This document shows, piece after piece, positions 5,868 to 7,282 of a stretch of 7,282 nucleotides of DNA. The DNA is from an uncultured Collinsella sp. Lineage in GTDB: Bacteria; Actinomycetota; Coriobacteriia; Coriobacteriales; Coriobacteriaceae. The translations under genes and the position numbers were made by a program. How positions within the stretch are numbered: position 1 is the first letter of the stretch; each line of letters starts with the position of its first letter. The stretch is taken from positions 1 to 7,282 of the forward strand of contig CAAECT010000212.1 in assembly GCA_900754435.1 (NCBI GenBank). Reading direction: 5' to 3'. The notes below the pieces were generated by a model, which made no database searches, was not told the DNA's origin, and saw only the letters and a list, made by a program, of their open reading frames with translations.

Positions 5868-5900
5868 GTAGCTAAAAGAGCTCCGTCCCTAATTGGCTAC
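5868..5900 (-). terminator. Module G2: terminator-like element overlapping the DUF1667 stop codon
   Basis: On the - strand the last codons GTA GCC AAT and the TAG stop of the DUF1667 gene form the 5' half of the module. GTAGC (5900-5896) pairs with GCTAC (5872-5868), and AGCC can pair with GGAGCT (bulged A), followed by CTTTTA. It matches G1 (AGCCAATTTGGGACGGGCTTTTTA) at most positions, and the outer stem differs by a compensated pair (T-A here, C-G in G1). It plausibly terminates the DUF1667 operon. Confidence 0.5.
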
Positions 5901-6299
5901 TTGGGCTCGGTCGATGTCCATGCTGGCGATTAGGTTGATGTTGGTGTTTAGGAGGTTCTCTAGCACGACGTCGCCCATGCGGATGGGGGCGTTGACGACT
6001 AGGCCGCGGATGAAGTTCATGGCTTGGGCGTGGAGTGCTAGCGGGATGGCCTCAGCCGTGCGCACAGGCAGCAGCGCCTCGTCGCCGCCGGATACGGCAA
6101 CGGTGGTGGTGAGTACGCGCATGGGGCAGGTGAGCTCCTGATGTGCGAACTTATCACCGCGCAGGCAGCTGTTGCCGGCCACGGAGCGCACCTCTGCCAC
6201 GGCGCCGTCTGCGTCACGCTCTACCTCTACGGTCAGAAGGCATTCGGATGGGCAGGTCGTGCAGTTGAACTTGAGCGTCTCGATCGCGTTCGTGCTCAT
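5889..6299 (-). CDS. DUF1667 family protein, partner of FAD-dependent oxidoreductase
   Basis: Small cytoplasmic cysteine protein of 136 residues, the usual length for DUF1667. No biochemical function is established to my knowledge; family members lie next to an FAD/NAD oxidoreductase and a GlpA-like glycerol-3-phosphate dehydrogenase. Cysteines sit at 13, 16, 20 and 45, in the pattern C-x2-C-x3-C-x24-C followed by LRG, with a fifth at 58 (ELTCPMR). This suggests a metal or Fe-S site. The C-terminal half carries the family sequences LPVRTAEAIP and NAPIRMGDVVLEN. The start at 6299 has GGAGG 9 bases upstream; the longer frame from 6350 would overlap the upstream gene by 47 bases and adds non-family sequence. 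The upstream stop ends 4 bases before this ATG, so the two are translationally coupled. The stop codon is part of a terminator-like module. Confidence 0.9.
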   Translation of the reverse strand: MSTNAIETLKFNCTTCPSECLLTVEVERDADGAVAEVRSVAGNSCLRGDKFAHQELTCPMRVLTTTVAVSGGDEALLPVRTAEAIPLALHAQAMNFIRGLVVNAPIRMGDVVLENLLNTNINLIASMDIDRAQVAN

Positions 6300-6303
6300 G
6301 GTT

Positions 6304-7282
6304 TTACGCCTCCTCAACGGGATCGACGGACAGGACAATTTCGCTAGCACCTAGGTCGAGTGCGCGCTGAATAACCTTTGCCGGTAGCGGGAAGCTTTCC
6401 ATAACGCTCGGCTTAAACGCTCGGACCTTGCCGACGAACAGCTCCTCGCCGTTGGCCAGGATCCGTACGCGGGCGGTATCGACTGGTCGGCGCACGCGGA
6501 AGTTGAGCTTGGTGAGTGCCACGGCCGTAATGCGTCCCGGTAGCGCGTATCCCGCGATGCCGGCAGGGGAGATGGTGAGCTCGCAGTCCGGAACGGCGCC
6601 CGTGCCGGTCCCCAGCGCGTACGCCGCCGCAGCTGCGCCAGCCCTCTCGGACTCACACGTTACGTTGTCGGCCAGGTCGTGCACGTGCAGCACGTTGCCG
6701 CAGGCAAAGATGCCCGGCACGCCCGTCTGCAGGCTCTGGTCCACCACGGCGCCGCGCGTGCGCGGGTCAAGCTCTACGCCCGCGTCCACCGAAAGCTCGT
6801 TCTCGGGAATCAGGCCCACCGAAAGCAGCAGTGTGTCGCACGGAACAATGCGCTCGGTCCCCGGAATGGGCGCCAGGCGCTCATCGACTTGGCTCACCTC
6901 GACGGCTTCCACGCGGTCGTGCCCAATCACGCGCGTGACCGTGGTGGACAGATGCAGCGGAATGCCAAAATCGTCCAGGCAGTTCTTCACATTGCGGCGC
7001 AGGCCGTTGGCGTACGGCATGAGCTCGTATACGCCCTCGACGGAAATCCCCTCGAGCGTGCAGCGGCGCGCCATGATCAACCCGATATCGCCCGAGCCCA
7101 AAATGACGGCGCGCGAGCCGGGCTTAAGGTTTTCGATATTGATGTATCGCTGCGCCAGGCCGGCCGTAAACACGCCGGCGGGACGGCTACCGGGAATCTT
7201 GATCTCGCTGCGGGTGCGCTCGCGGCAACCCATGGCAAGGACGACGGCGCGCCCGGTGAGCTGCAACATGCCGGCACGGCTC
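6304..7282 (-). CDS. FAD/NAD-dependent oxidoreductase (GlpA-cluster type), N-terminus outside window
   Basis: Pyridine nucleotide-disulphide-type flavoprotein, probably cytoplasmic, likely passing electrons between a GlpA-type glycerol-3-phosphate dehydrogenase and another carrier. The frame is open to the window edge (SRAG precedes the Met at 7269), so that Met is not a true start and about 90-100 N-terminal residues with the first FAD-binding GxGxxG are missing. Counting from the Met at 7269: VLAMGCRERTR at 10-20 is highly characteristic, VILGSGDIGLIMARR at 55-69 is the second Rossmann (NAD) fold, LLLSVGLIPENELS at 147-160, and GIFACGNVLHVHD at 187-199 contributes to FAD binding. A C-terminal beta-type domain (about 226-321) ends in VDPVEEA. 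It is followed 4 bases later by the DUF1667 gene. A GlpA-like gene is expected just beyond 7282, by inference from cluster conservation. Confidence 0.93.
   Translation of the reverse strand, partial: SRAGMLQLTGRAVVLAMGCRERTRSEIKIPGSRPAGVFTAGLAQRYINIENLKPGSRAVILGSGDIGLIMARRCTLEGISVEGVYELMPYANGLRRNVKNCLDDFGIPLHLSTTVTRVIGHDRVEAVEVSQVDERLAPIPGTERIVPCDTLLLSVGLIPENELSVDAGVELDPRTRGAVVDQSLQTGVPGIFACGNVLHVHDLADNVTCESERAGAAAAAYALGTGTGAVPDCELTISPAGIAGYALPGRITAVALTKLNFRVRRPVDTARVRILANGEELFVGKVRAFKPSVMESFPLPAKVIQRALDLGASEIVLSVDPVEEA
6309..6313 (-). promoter_or_regulatory. Ribosome binding site inside the upstream gene
   Basis: GGAGG on the - strand, formed by the last Glu-Glu-Ala codons of the oxidoreductase gene, lies 9 bases before the DUF1667 ATG at 6299. 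It supports that start and coupled translation of the two genes. Confidence 0.75.

Overview
The window looks like a chromosomal segment from a GC-rich Gram-positive gut actinobacterium of the class Coriobacteriia, most likely Collinsella or a close relative. This is an inference from protein flavour, codon use and the adjacent valS-folC pair; it was not checked against any database. No phage, plasmid, transposase, tRNA, rRNA or CRISPR sequence is visible. The protein-coding content is ordinary housekeeping and metabolism.

Layout: (1) bases 1-2360, the 3' part of valS (valyl-tRNA synthetase), + strand. (2) 2361-2635, a 275-base gap holding a large nested hairpin, small hairpins and an intrinsic terminator that ends 21 bases before the folC start. 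(3) 2636-3979, folC (folylpolyglutamate/dihydrofolate synthase), + strand. (4) 3980-4328, a repeat-rich gap at the convergent end of folC and the next gene. (5) 4329-5417, an M24-family Xaa-Pro peptidase, - strand. (6) 5418-5888, a second repeat-rich gap. (7) 5889-6299, a DUF1667 protein, - strand, translationally coupled to (8) 6304-7282, the C-terminal part of an FAD/NAD-dependent oxidoreductase whose start lies beyond the window. Genes 7 and 8 look like the end of a GlpA-type glycerol-3-phosphate oxidation operon.

The unusual content is between the genes. The two gaps around the peptidase gene carry related modules. Two 'A' palindromes (3994-4060, 5776-5842) share their outer ends but have unrelated, still self-complementary inner arms. 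Two 'B' elements (4117-4285, 5573-5734) share an identical 26-bp core inside long inverted-repeat arms that differ completely between the copies. Three 'G' modules (around 4066-4096, 5548-5573, 5868-5900) look like a recurrent terminator, one of which uses the stop codon of the DUF1667 gene. A separate nested palindrome 'C' sits between valS and folC. Conserved cores or ends combined with different but internally complementary stems suggest a family of structured intergenic elements under selection for pairing. This is the best candidate in the window for something undescribed; what the elements do cannot be told from sequence alone.
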